NCBI RefSeq assembly: GCF_001571405.1 | Contig: NZ_BCNX01000003.1 | Coordinates: forward strand, 186,001-250,000 | Direction of reading: 5' to 3' | Source of the DNA: Methanoculleus thermophilus | Lineage (GTDB): Archaea; Halobacteriota; Methanomicrobia; Methanomicrobiales; Methanoculleaceae | DNA: 64,000 bases | Shown here: piece after piece, positions 52,777 through 60,275 of the stretch | How the letters are laid out: each line of letters opens with the position of its first letter | How positions within the stretch are numbered: the first letter of the stretch is position 1 | The notes under the pieces: generated by a model | Told to the model about the DNA's origin: nothing | Databases searched by the model: none | The model's input: only the letters and a program-made list of their open reading frames with translations | Translations under genes and position numbers: made by a program

Positions 52777-53406
52777 TCATGTGTCTTTGTCCTGGATGAG
52801 GTGATCGAGGTGAATTTTCCGGAGAATATCCTTGCAGTTCACCCTGAAATCGCTGACGAGCTGGTCAATGTCTAGGCTCTCCATGTCCTGCATGAGCATG
52901 CTGATCTCATCGCTCTCAGGTTGAGGGTCCTTCGCCTCTTTTACGGGTTTTAATCCCGGCGTGGGGATACCGCGTCTCTCAACGAGCGGCTCCGGGCGAC
53001 GTTTTGGCATGGAAGGCATATCAACTCTCCCTGGCCCCATCTGAGACTTCATCCTCACGGACCTGCCTTTAGACGGCGGGGTTTCCAGATCTTTACCGCT
53101 ATCAGCGACTGCAAACGGTTTGTTGAACTCCAGAGCAAGTTGAATCTGCTCGGGTGTCAGGGTGTTCAATTCAGCCGCTGCTTCGCTATCTCCGTCCTCT
53201 AACGCCATATCAAGTGCATGCTGCCCTTTCAGGCCCCCGTATTCGGCAAGCACCACTTGACCTTCATTCAGCACCAGGATGAGACTCTTACTGCCAAGGA
53301 CGATTGTGCAGATCCCGGTGAACCGTTCTGAGCCCATCTCTTCTATCAGGGCACGGGATTTCGTGGACTTGAGAAGACGATGGAACCGACCTCGTGGCAG
53401 TTGCAT
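52777..53406 (-). CDS. DUF2226-like protein, 209 aa
   Basis: Residues 1-100 (LPRGRFHRLLKSTKS, ERFTGICTIVLGSKS, LVLNEGQVVLAEYGG) form the DUF2226-like domain, sharing fold and order with the N-terminus of the 223-aa protein at 47083-47754. Residues 105-165 are Pro/Arg/Lys-rich and probably disordered; the final 45 residues (SMLMQDMESLDIDQLVSDF) are amphipathic helix. It is first in the operon with the TM-roadblock and MinD genes. Function unknown. Confidence 0.72.
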   Translation of the reverse strand: MQLPRGRFHRLLKSTKSRALIEEMGSERFTGICTIVLGSKSLILVLNEGQVVLAEYGGLKGQHALDMALEDGDSEAAAELNTLTPEQIQLALEFNKPFAVADSGKDLETPPSKGRSVRMKSQMGPGRVDMPSMPKRRPEPLVERRGIPTPGLKPVKEAKDPQPESDEISMLMQDMESLDIDQLVSDFRVNCKDILRKIHLDHLIQDKDT

Positions 53407-53439
53407 AAAGACTTCTTCAGCTCAGTGCTATTAACATAT

Positions 53440-53456
53440 ATCATATTATTTATAGA
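53440..53456 (-). promoter_or_regulatory. TATA box of the DUF2226-roadblock-MinD operon
   Basis: TCTATAAATAATATGA on the minus strand in a very AT-rich 100-bp gap, about 35-45 bp upstream of the ATG at 53406. It gives this operon a promoter separate from the hydrogenase operon. Confidence 0.55.
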
Positions 53457-53506
53457 TTTCTATATTGTTATGATGTGTATATCGCTTATAGTTACATTTA
53501 AACGTA

Positions 53507-53986
53507 TTAAGAAACGTTGTCTACCGGATCAGCCCAATCCCGCAGGATCATTTCTATCTCTTGCCTGGCAACCTCGATCGCTGCTTTGACTGCCTGGTCC
53601 ATCTCCTGACTGAATGCGCGGATCTCGCCCACCTCAATCCCAACCACCACAATCTCTGCGACATACCCGAGTTCACGGGCTATTGCTACCACCTCTCCAA
53701 TCCCGATATCATGGAGCGCGCATATCGGAAGATCCCAGGACGGCGGCACCTTGAGGACACGGACATCGCCAATATGGTCGCCGATACCCTGCATTGCATC
53801 GACAATCACGACCTTCTCGTATCCTTCCATCAGAGGGATCAAGCCCATTCCCCCGGATCCACCATCGATGGCGTCGATACCGGCAGCATCTCTCCCTTCA
53901 AAGTATTGCATCACCAGAATTCCTGCTCCGTCATCTCCCATGAAGGGGTTTCCACATCCTATGATGGCAATCCGGTTCTTTTTCAT
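53507..53986 (-). CDS. Hydrogenase maturation endopeptidase
   Basis: 159-aa nickel-dependent protease (HycI/HyaD/FrcD family) that removes the C-terminal tail of the hydrogenase large subunit after Ni insertion. Conserved metal and substrate motifs: GCGNPFMGDDGAGI (Asp/Glu site), DAMQGIGD and ALHDIGIGE with the conserved His. It is close to, but not in the operon with, the hydrogenase large subunit that still carries a removable tail; hypC, hypA and hypE lie 6-8 kb away. Confidence 0.92.
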   Translation of the reverse strand: MKKNRIAIIGCGNPFMGDDGAGILVMQYFEGRDAAGIDAIDGGSGGMGLIPLMEGYEKVVIVDAMQGIGDHIGDVRVLKVPPSWDLPICALHDIGIGEVVAIARELGYVAEIVVVGIEVGEIRAFSQEMDQAVKAAIEVARQEIEMILRDWADPVDNVS

Positions 53987-54075
53987 AATCTTCGCCCCTA
54001 TCGATTATATCCAGTAAGGTTCAAAATGATACTGAAGAGACCTTTGACTGTGAGCTGTGGTCCCGGGAGCAGGAT

Positions 54076-54879
54076 GTGAAGCGTATGATCCACATCGTAC
54101 CAAAACCGACCGATACGCCGGAAGATAACTCGACCGGTGCTGTTATGCGGGAACTGGAGAAAGCCGGTGCGCGATACCGTGTCCTCAATCTCGACGCAAT
54201 CGATCCCCTTGATACGGGGATTCAGGACGAACTTATATGGGTCTGCGGAATCCGCCAGGATGGTCACCAATTCGAGACGCTAAACGTGCTCTCGCTCGAT
54301 AATCGCGTGGTCAACACGCCCGAGAGTATTGTTACCTGCGCATCGAAGGTGATGACGTCTGCCCTTCTTCTGCGCCATGGGATAAGAACGCCGGAGACCG
54401 CATACATACGCTCGGAGGAACAGGCGCAAAAATTCCTTCTGCGGCATGGAAAAGTGGTGTATAAGCCGGTTTATGGGTATGACGGGAATGGGATCCGGCT
54501 CGTGACGACGCCGGACGATCTCGGGCCGGGGCCCTGGTATTTACAGGAGTACATTCCCAATGACCGGGACTTCCGCGTTTTTGTCCTCGGGGGAGAGGCC
54601 GTTGGCGCAATAACCAGGGTATCCGATAGCCTGACGCACAATATTCACCAGGGCGGGATCGGCACACCTGTTCCGATCGATGAGGAGATGCGCACCGTTG
54701 CTGAGGCTTCGGCATCGGCAATCGGGATTGACTACTGTGGTGTTGATCTGCTGCGGGACAGGGAGGGCTATACGGTTCTTGAAGTGAACGGGACGCCGAA
54801 CTGGCACTGCATGGCCGCACCCATCCCGAGCCTGCTCGCCGCGTACCTCATCCAATGTGAGCGCACGATGCGGGCCTGA
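54076..54879 (+). CDS. RimK-type ATP-grasp ligase (CofF/MptN-like)
   Basis: 267-aa ATP-grasp enzyme of the RimK branch, which adds glutamate-like residues to carboxylates: cofactor F420 tails (CofF), tetrahydromethanopterin (MptN) or ribosomal protein S6. Motifs: KPVYGYDGNGIRLV, LQEYIPNDRDFRVFVLGGE, NIHQGGIGTPV and a metal-site LEVNGTPNWHC. The GTG start at 54076 has GGAG six bases upstream; ATG 54085 (MIHIVPKPTD) is also possible. The substrate is not determined. Confidence 0.8.
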   Translation: MKRMIHIVPKPTDTPEDNSTGAVMRELEKAGARYRVLNLDAIDPLDTGIQDELIWVCGIRQDGHQFETLNVLSLDNRVVNTPESIVTCASKVMTSALLLRHGIRTPETAYIRSEEQAQKFLLRHGKVVYKPVYGYDGNGIRLVTTPDDLGPGPWYLQEYIPNDRDFRVFVLGGEAVGAITRVSDSLTHNIHQGGIGTPVPIDEEMRTVAEASASAIGIDYCGVDLLRDREGYTVLEVNGTPNWHCMAAPIPSLLAAYLIQCERTMRA

Positions 54880-54946
54880 GGAGAGCAGGGAAGGGGAAGA
54901 CCCCTACCCAAACTTCGCAGCGGCACCACGTGGGTACCGGAAACTC

Positions 54947-55231
54947 TTACTGGAGATACTCGATCTCTTTGAGAGTCTTCTCTGCAAGTTCCTTCATCCG
55001 GGCAGAGATCCTCCCGGATGACGAGAACTCCACATCCTTCATGGCGTTCGCAAGTTCCGTTCTGAGCACGAATATTGCATATTTATGTTCCATTTTGCTT
55101 TTATGCACCTGAGACGGCTCAATCTTCAGCGCATAATACTGCGAGAATTTTAACTCTGGATTCGTCATCTCAAAAAAATCCTTAATCTCTGTAAGAATCC
55201 CATGTAAGGCTATTAACTCATCCTTGTGCAT
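54947..55231 (-). CDS. UPF0058 family protein
   Basis: 94-aa archaeal protein of the UPF0058 family, function unknown. The family pattern MHKDELIALHGILTEIKDFF at the start, SQYYALKIEPSQVHKSKMEH and KYAIFVLRTELA is present. Histidines in the middle suggest metal binding, but no activity is known. ATG 55231 is used rather than an upstream ATG (55282), because homologs start with MHKDEL. Confidence 0.9.
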   Translation of the reverse strand: MHKDELIALHGILTEIKDFFEMTNPELKFSQYYALKIEPSQVHKSKMEHKYAIFVLRTELANAMKDVEFSSSGRISARMKELAEKTLKEIEYLQ

Positions 55232-55603
55232 ATTCTCTCCCGGAAATAAAAATAGTGAATATAAACATATATAAATTTGCACCCCAGATAATCCCAGTCT
55301 GATATATAGATCTATCTATTCGCTTCCTCCACGAGGATCTTCAAGGTAAACAGAGACACTCGGGGGTATGCTCTCGATGGACAGGGGAGGCATCGGTCTT
55401 GCCCCCAACAGATACGTTCCATCAACTGGGCAGCATCGCGCAATCGGCTGCAACCTGCCGCGTGAACATTTCAAAAAATATGTGGCCGGTATCCGGCGCG
55501 TCAGCAGTCATCTTGGGCACGGCACAATAAGATGAGGGGCTTGTTATGAACTTTGGAATGCCGTGCCGTCACCGGGTCCGGATCCCGGTTTTGGCGAAGT
55601 CCT
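55232..55603. other. 372-bp gap between UPF0058 gene and dnaG
   Basis: The UPF0058-proximal part is AT-rich and holds its promoter (a TATA-like TTATATATG region near 55262). The dnaG side holds the chain of hairpins listed separately. The middle shows nothing clear. Confidence 0.5.
55472..55589 (-). terminator. Hairpin chain and T6 downstream of dnaG
   Basis: On the dnaG transcript, from 14 nt past the stop: ACCGGG-TCCGGAT-CCCGGT (55571-55589), a 9-bp GGCACGGCA/TGCCGTGCC stem (55516-55567), and GCCGG-ATA-CCGGC (55485-55497) followed by a T6 run (55473-55478). The last looks like a terminator; the whole could be a stable 3' RNA. Confidence 0.5.
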
Positions 55604-56812
55604 TCACCCGATCTTTATAAGCCTGATGGAGAGTGGGCGTTTTATAATCCCTTTAAAGTCCCGGGCCGCCACAAACTCAAGGTTTTTCCCTCCGATCTGA
55701 TCCAGAAGTTTCTGATCGACAATACGATCGACGATCAGCCCCTCAACATCGCCATTTATGGTCTGAAGTGCGCCTTCAAGGTCGGCTGCCTTTGATTCTT
55801 GAAGGATGGTATAATCTGGTGAGAGGAAACGCGCGATCTTTTTGTCCCGCACATCGACCATATGTTCACCGAGTGTCGAGGGCGGTTTACGGCCCCCTTC
55901 ACCCGTATCTTTCTGCTGCTCTGCGGAGATCTCGTCCTCCATCAACTCAGAGACTGGGGCGGGCAACCGCTCTGCCGCCCCCTCGCTGAGGGTATGCTCG
56001 GCGATGACCTCCACGGGCACCTTGTTCCTGAGCGCCTTGACAATCTCCTTGCGGCTCATCTCCTCGACGCTCTTCCCCCGTGGGCAGTATGCTACAAAAT
56101 CGATCTCAGCGACCTGAAGAAGCTCGCGCAGGATCAATTCGCCGCCTCGATCGCCATCAAGCAGGGCCGTCGCAGTCTTCTGTGAGCAAAGATCGATGAT
56201 GATGCGCGGGATGTTGGTGCCCTCGACCGCAACTGCATTCTTGATACCGTAGCGGAGCAGGTTGATGACATCGGCCCGCCCCTCAACAAGGATGATGGCA
56301 TCGGATTCCATGACGTTTGGGCCAGCATGCACCCGTTCCTCACCGAGGTACTCGAGTTTCTCTATTCTGATGACCTCCCTGACCTCATCCAGCAGGTCAT
56401 CACTGTTGATGGTGCCCTCATCAAAGTCCTCAAGGAGGAGTTCTTTCGCACGTTCAACGATCTTGCGCCGTTTAGTCACACGGATATCCTCGATCCGGTC
56501 GACTTTGACGTGTGCAGTACATGGCCCGACCCGGTCAATCATCTCAAGTGAAGCGGCAAGGAGAGCTGTCTCGGCTCGGTCGAGCGATGATGAGATGAGT
56601 ATCTCACCTTTTGTCTCACCTCTTCTTGTAGTGATCTGGACGTCGATCCTGCCGACACGTCCGGTTCTTTGTAAATCACGCAGATCGAGGTCTTCGCCGA
56701 GCAAACCCTCAGTCTGGCCGAAGATGGCGCCCACTACGTCAGGTTTGTCGACCACCCCCTCAATCTGCAGAGTAAGATGAATAAGATACTTCGTGGTTTC
56801 GGATGAATACAT
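55604..56812 (-). CDS. dnaG: DNA primase DnaG (archaeal)
   Basis: Archaeal DnaG-type protein of 402 aa with a central TOPRIM domain: the catalytic Glu in VEGRADVINLL and the DxD in LLDGDRGGELILR. The N-terminal region (KYLIHLTLQIEGVVDKPDVV) is archaeal-specific and in other archaea links the protein to the RNA exosome. The ATG at 56812 is preferred over the ORF extension to 56908. PriL is also in this window, so both primase systems are represented. Confidence 0.95.
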   Translation of the reverse strand: MYSSETTKYLIHLTLQIEGVVDKPDVVGAIFGQTEGLLGEDLDLRDLQRTGRVGRIDVQITTRRGETKGEILISSSLDRAETALLAASLEMIDRVGPCTAHVKVDRIEDIRVTKRRKIVERAKELLLEDFDEGTINSDDLLDEVREVIRIEKLEYLGEERVHAGPNVMESDAIILVEGRADVINLLRYGIKNAVAVEGTNIPRIIIDLCSQKTATALLDGDRGGELILRELLQVAEIDFVAYCPRGKSVEEMSRKEIVKALRNKVPVEVIAEHTLSEGAAERLPAPVSELMEDEISAEQQKDTGEGGRKPPSTLGEHMVDVRDKKIARFLSPDYTILQESKAADLEGALQTINGDVEGLIVDRIVDQKLLDQIGGKNLEFVAARDFKGIIKRPLSIRLIKIG

Positions 56813-56886
56813 GGGAATGTTGCCCCTTTCGTGTAAGTCTGATCGCCATACGCCGTGCAGATATACTATGCGCGGGCATAGGGGGT

Positions 56887-56900
56887 CAATTATATATCTA
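56887..56900 (-). promoter_or_regulatory. TATA box of dnaG
   Basis: CTAGATATATAATT on the minus strand, about 75 bp upstream of the dnaG ATG, implying a leader of about 50 nt. Confidence 0.45.
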
Positions 56901-56965
56901 GGGTTCAATTACTTAAACCAGATGGCATCACAAGCATAAGATATTTCCAAGGCAAAAGCCAATGT

Positions 56966-57048
56966 GAGTGCCTATATGTCCGATTTTCGAAAATCTTTCC
57001 CATTATAAATTCTTAAAGAGTGCCTACCCCAATATAGGTCGGATTTTT
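56966..57048. promoter_or_regulatory. Perfect 14-bp palindrome and a degenerate direct repeat upstream of dnaG
   Basis: GATTTTCGAAAATC at 56982-56995 is a perfect palindrome. It overlaps the first copy of a direct repeat: GAGTGCCTA followed by TATGTCCGATTTT (56966-56987), repeated at 57018-57048 as GAGTGCCTA, a six-base insert, then TATAGGTCGGATTTTT. This could be an operator for dnaG or the neighbouring DUF167 gene. Confidence 0.4.
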
Positions 57049-57058
57049 GCCTGTAGGG

Positions 57059-57376
57059 TCAGGGATTGGAAGCGGAAAGGATTTTGAGGATACGAGATCG
57101 CGGTATGCCAGCAATGGCCACAGTCTTTGATGAGGATGTATGCCCCGCAATTATGCTCACATCAGTGCGAGGGACGCCGAATGTCTCTGCTACGAGGTCG
57201 ATGATAGCACGGTTCGCCTTCCCGCCGACGGCAGGGGCTGTCACCTGGCAGCGGATGCTCTTCCTCCATTCATTATAACCTGCTGGAAAAGACTGTTTTT
57301 TTGCGCCAGCCGTAACATCGAGAGCTATAGTCACGCCATGCGCGGTTTCCGTAACGGCGTCGGCATAGGGATCCAT
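57059..57376 (-). CDS. DUF167 (YggU-type) family protein
   Basis: 105-aa protein of the DUF167/YggU family, unknown function, usually with a basic beta-alpha fold. The family core TAPAVGGKANRAIIDLVAETFGVP and the C-terminal strand-helix segment SSKTVAIAG are present. AGGAGGT precedes the ATG at 57376. It appears monocistronic between dnaG and pyrC. Confidence 0.9.
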   Translation of the reverse strand: MDPYADAVTETAHGVTIALDVTAGAKKQSFPAGYNEWRKSIRCQVTAPAVGGKANRAIIDLVAETFGVPRTDVSIIAGHTSSSKTVAIAGIPRSRILKILSASNP

Positions 57377-57576
57377 AAGAAAAGACCTCCTGAAATCAGG
57401 AATGTCGCCTGACACTAACGATCCCGGATCACAGGCGGCGTTATGCCGATCCTCACCCAATCGTACCCATATGCCAGGCGTGCCTGTCGCGCACCTGGGT
57501 TGTCCCATGGATCATATCTGGCATCTCGCCAAGCAGTCACCCGGGGACCTATAAGGTGCGCATTATCGGCTTTATA

Positions 57577-58839
57577 TTATTTATTATTCAGAGATGAAAA
57601 TCCTTTCCCGGGATACCAGATCGGGCACGCCTCGCCGTATTCTCCGTGGGCATAGGCCTGCGTGCCCCGAATGATCACCACCTCCGGAAAGATCGCACCA
57701 AACCCCTCAAACGGCGACCAGCCGCACTTTGAGTGCAGAGCTGAAGGATCAATACGTACGACTTCGTCCGGGTAGAGGGCAAAGTCCGCCCGGTCGCCCG
57801 GCTCAAACCCTGCGCGCGGTATGCCGAGGATCTCGGCAGGCCGCCACGATGTCTTCTCGATCACGGAGGAGAGAGTGATCTCTCCCCGGTGCACCGCCGC
57901 CATCAAGAGTGGCACCATCGTCTCGACCCCGGGGATGCCGGAAGGCGCGGTATCGAACGGCAACGCCTTCTCCTGGAGCGTGTGTGGGGCATGATCCGAA
58001 GCGACGACGTCGATCATATCCCAGCAAGACCAGAGGTCGCGCCTGGTCCTCTCGTCACGGAGGGGCGGATTCACCCGGGCATGGGTCTCGTCCTCATCAA
58101 ACATCTCGTGCGAGAGGAAGAGATGGTGGGGTGTCGCCTCGACTGTCCCGCGTGCGGCCCTGACTGAAGCGGCGGTGCTTAAGTGGCAGAAGTGGAGCCG
58201 CATTCCAGCAGGAGCGAGAGCCTGGACGGCCTGGACGGCGCGTGCTTCCCCGGCTCCGGAACGGGCACTGTCGTGATCGGCGAGCGTTCTTGGGGCCGTG
58301 CCGGAGACCTCCTCGGCATGAACCGTGGCAAGCCCCCCGAGAGCCTGAATGCGGCAGAACAACTCCCGGAGGGTCTCCGGGTCGAGTCCCTCGCCGTAAC
58401 TTGACGGAGCAGCAAAAGTCTCCCCAAACGCCATCGCACCGGCGCTCCACATCCCGGCAAGGTCGGCGCCAGCGACGACGCCTGCATTCACCGCAAACCC
58501 ACAGAGAGCTTCGCTCTCCGCCTCACGGATACGGGCCGCAAGAATCTCGGGCGTGGTGATGGGCGGGACGGTGTTTGGCTGGTCGACGACGACCGTCACC
58601 CCCCCGGCGACCGCACTCGCCGTGCCGGTCCGCCAGCCCTCCTTCCCGGCCTGGACCCCGCCCCGCATGTGGACGTGCATATCGACCGCTCCGGGAAGGC
58701 AGGTATACCCGCTGCAGTCGATCGTCTCGTCGGCATGCACCGGTGCGCCGACGTGCCGGACAACCCCGTCTGAAATGGCAATATCAGCCTCGCGGCCCGA
58801 TGGGAGCCGCACGTTCCGGAGAACTATATCTGCGTTCAC
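57577..58839 (-). CDS. pyrC: Dihydroorotase
   Basis: Zinc amidohydrolase (420 aa) of pyrimidine synthesis. Metal site DMHVHMRGG (HxH), DQPNTVPPI, HFCHLSTAASV (His), and VASDHAPHTLQEK (Asp/His). The GTG start at 58839 overlaps the DUF2156 stop in GTGA; no ATG exists near the conserved N-terminus NADIVLRNVRLPSG. The spaced lysine of type I enzymes (usually carboxylated) is not obvious. carAB and pyrE in the window serve the same pathway. Confidence 0.93.
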   Translation of the reverse strand: MNADIVLRNVRLPSGREADIAISDGVVRHVGAPVHADETIDCSGYTCLPGAVDMHVHMRGGVQAGKEGWRTGTASAVAGGVTVVVDQPNTVPPITTPEILAARIREAESEALCGFAVNAGVVAGADLAGMWSAGAMAFGETFAAPSSYGEGLDPETLRELFCRIQALGGLATVHAEEVSGTAPRTLADHDSARSGAGEARAVQAVQALAPAGMRLHFCHLSTAASVRAARGTVEATPHHLFLSHEMFDEDETHARVNPPLRDERTRRDLWSCWDMIDVVASDHAPHTLQEKALPFDTAPSGIPGVETMVPLLMAAVHRGEITLSSVIEKTSWRPAEILGIPRAGFEPGDRADFALYPDEVVRIDPSALHSKCGWSPFEGFGAIFPEVVIIRGTQAYAHGEYGEACPIWYPGKGFSSLNNK

Positions 58840-59750
58840 CTGCAGTACGCCTCCAGGTCTTTGCGGGTCACGTAGTGCACTTCTACCATGTAGGCCGGGT
58901 GGTAGCGCGTCTTTGATTCTCGAAGTCCGGGCACGCCCATATCGCACTCCCGGTTGACATAGCGATAGCGGTCCCGGAGCCCTGCTGCCGTCTCGGTCAT
59001 GATGATCTTGTAGATGTCGCGGTAGGTCTCGGGAAGCGCCTTTTCGAAGTGAACGACCGCCATGGACTCGTTGACCGGGCCGACTATCGATATCGCCCCG
59101 ATGGTACCTCCAATCCTTATGATCCATCCCTCAAGTCCTATGGCAAAGAAGTTGTTGACCGCAAAAAGGATGGCATCCTTCTCGTAAGCGAGGATGGGTT
59201 CGGAGTCGCAGTCCCGCCACTCGCACCAGACGACCAGGAACTCCCAGACCTCGTTGATGTTCTCTTCGGTGATCTTTTCTACCGTGTATTCATACTCCCG
59301 CTCGAACCGATGAACCTGGCGTCGGATGGTGGCGTAGGGTTTCCCTGCAAGTTCCGCGAGGTCTTCGGTTCGGTAGATATAATCAAAGTAGTCCCGGCTC
59401 TCGTGCAGGGGGAGATCCGGATAGAGTTCCCTAAGCCACTCCTCGTTTGCCGGATCGAGGATGAACAGCGGTATCTCACCGCCCTCCCTGAGCGCGAGGT
59501 CTATGACGTCCTCGAGCAGTTCCGGATCCCGCGGCCCGATCGGCATCCGAAACCTCGTAACGTTCTCGATGGTGCTGGAGAGGACGATGGCGCCCCCGGT
59601 TTCTATGTATCGGTAGTCCGCATAGTGGTTCCAGCAGACCATATTTGCAAACGTGTTGTCGCTGTGCACCTGGGGGAACCGCCGGTAGTGCTCATCGAAG
59701 AAGTCGCGATCATCCAGGCTCACGGGTTTGAAGTCGGCAAATCTCAGCAT
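58836..59750 (-). CDS. DUF2156 (phosphatidylglycerol lysyltransferase C-terminal-like) protein
   Basis: 304-aa protein with the GNAT-like fold of the DUF2156 family, related to the aminoacyl-transferase domain of MprF. Conserved blocks: VHSDNTFANMVCWNHY, QVHRFEREYEYTVEKITEE and MAVVHFEKALPETYRDIY near the end. No membrane part is fused, so it acts in the cytoplasm on an unknown acceptor. It lies between a GNAT acetyltransferase gene (7 bp) and pyrC (4-bp overlap). Confidence 0.83.
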   Translation of the reverse strand: MLRFADFKPVSLDDRDFFDEHYRRFPQVHSDNTFANMVCWNHYADYRYIETGGAIVLSSTIENVTRFRMPIGPRDPELLEDVIDLALREGGEIPLFILDPANEEWLRELYPDLPLHESRDYFDYIYRTEDLAELAGKPYATIRRQVHRFEREYEYTVEKITEENINEVWEFLVVWCEWRDCDSEPILAYEKDAILFAVNNFFAIGLEGWIIRIGGTIGAISIVGPVNESMAVVHFEKALPETYRDIYKIIMTETAAGLRDRYRYVNRECDMGVPGLRESKTRYHPAYMVEVHYVTRKDLEAYCR

Positions 59751-59757
59751 ATCTCAC

Positions 59758-60186
59758 CTATTCTTGAGGATACCATCTCATGGGTACGTGATCCTCCATT
59801 CTCCGGAACCCGAGCTCGGTATAGAATGCCTCGGTCCCTGGTTCGGCGATAAGGCCGACCCAGGTGACACCTGCAGACTTACAGTAATTGAGCAACGTTG
59901 ATAAGATCATCGTCCCGATGCCCCGGCCCCGGTAGCCAGGGAGGACGACGAGATCTTGAACGTAGCCGTCCGAGACCCCATCGGAGATCACCCTGCCCAT
60001 GCCGACCGCCCTCCCTGCGGCAGAATCGATTGCGACGGCAAATGCGAAACTCCCGGCGATGAGATCCCGAAGTCCTGCAGGGTCCCACGCTTCGTTCCAC
60101 CAGCCGCCTGCACGATAGAGATCGGCGATCGTCTCCACGTCCCAGACATCCACGAGGCGCACCTCGATGTCTGTTTCCTCCATCAT
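59758..60186 (-). CDS. GNAT-family N-acetyltransferase
   Basis: 142-aa GNAT protein. The acetyl-CoA motif A is VVLPGYRGRGIGTMIL, followed by LLNYCKSAGVTWVGL and a C-terminal FYTELGFRRMEDHVPM. It starts with ATG 60186 and is the first gene of the GNAT-DUF2156-pyrC group. The substrate is unknown; archaeal members often modify amino acids or proteins. Confidence 0.88.
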   Translation of the reverse strand: MMEETDIEVRLVDVWDVETIADLYRAGGWWNEAWDPAGLRDLIAGSFAFAVAIDSAAGRAVGMGRVISDGVSDGYVQDLVVLPGYRGRGIGTMILSTLLNYCKSAGVTWVGLIAEPGTEAFYTELGFRRMEDHVPMRWYPQE

Positions 60187-60275
60187 TACACATGCCTCTC
60201 CATAGGACTGTGCTTATAGCACCGATTGTATATGACTGCAAGGGGTTTTGGGAATTTAAAAAAAGTATGGCACTA

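Noticed and set aside
55571-55589. Hairpin resembling a tRNA T-arm (CCGGG, 7-nt loop, CCCGG)
   Set aside because: The loop TCCGGAT lacks the TTC/A58 pattern and no other tRNA arms are found; it was kept as part of the dnaG 3' hairpin chain.
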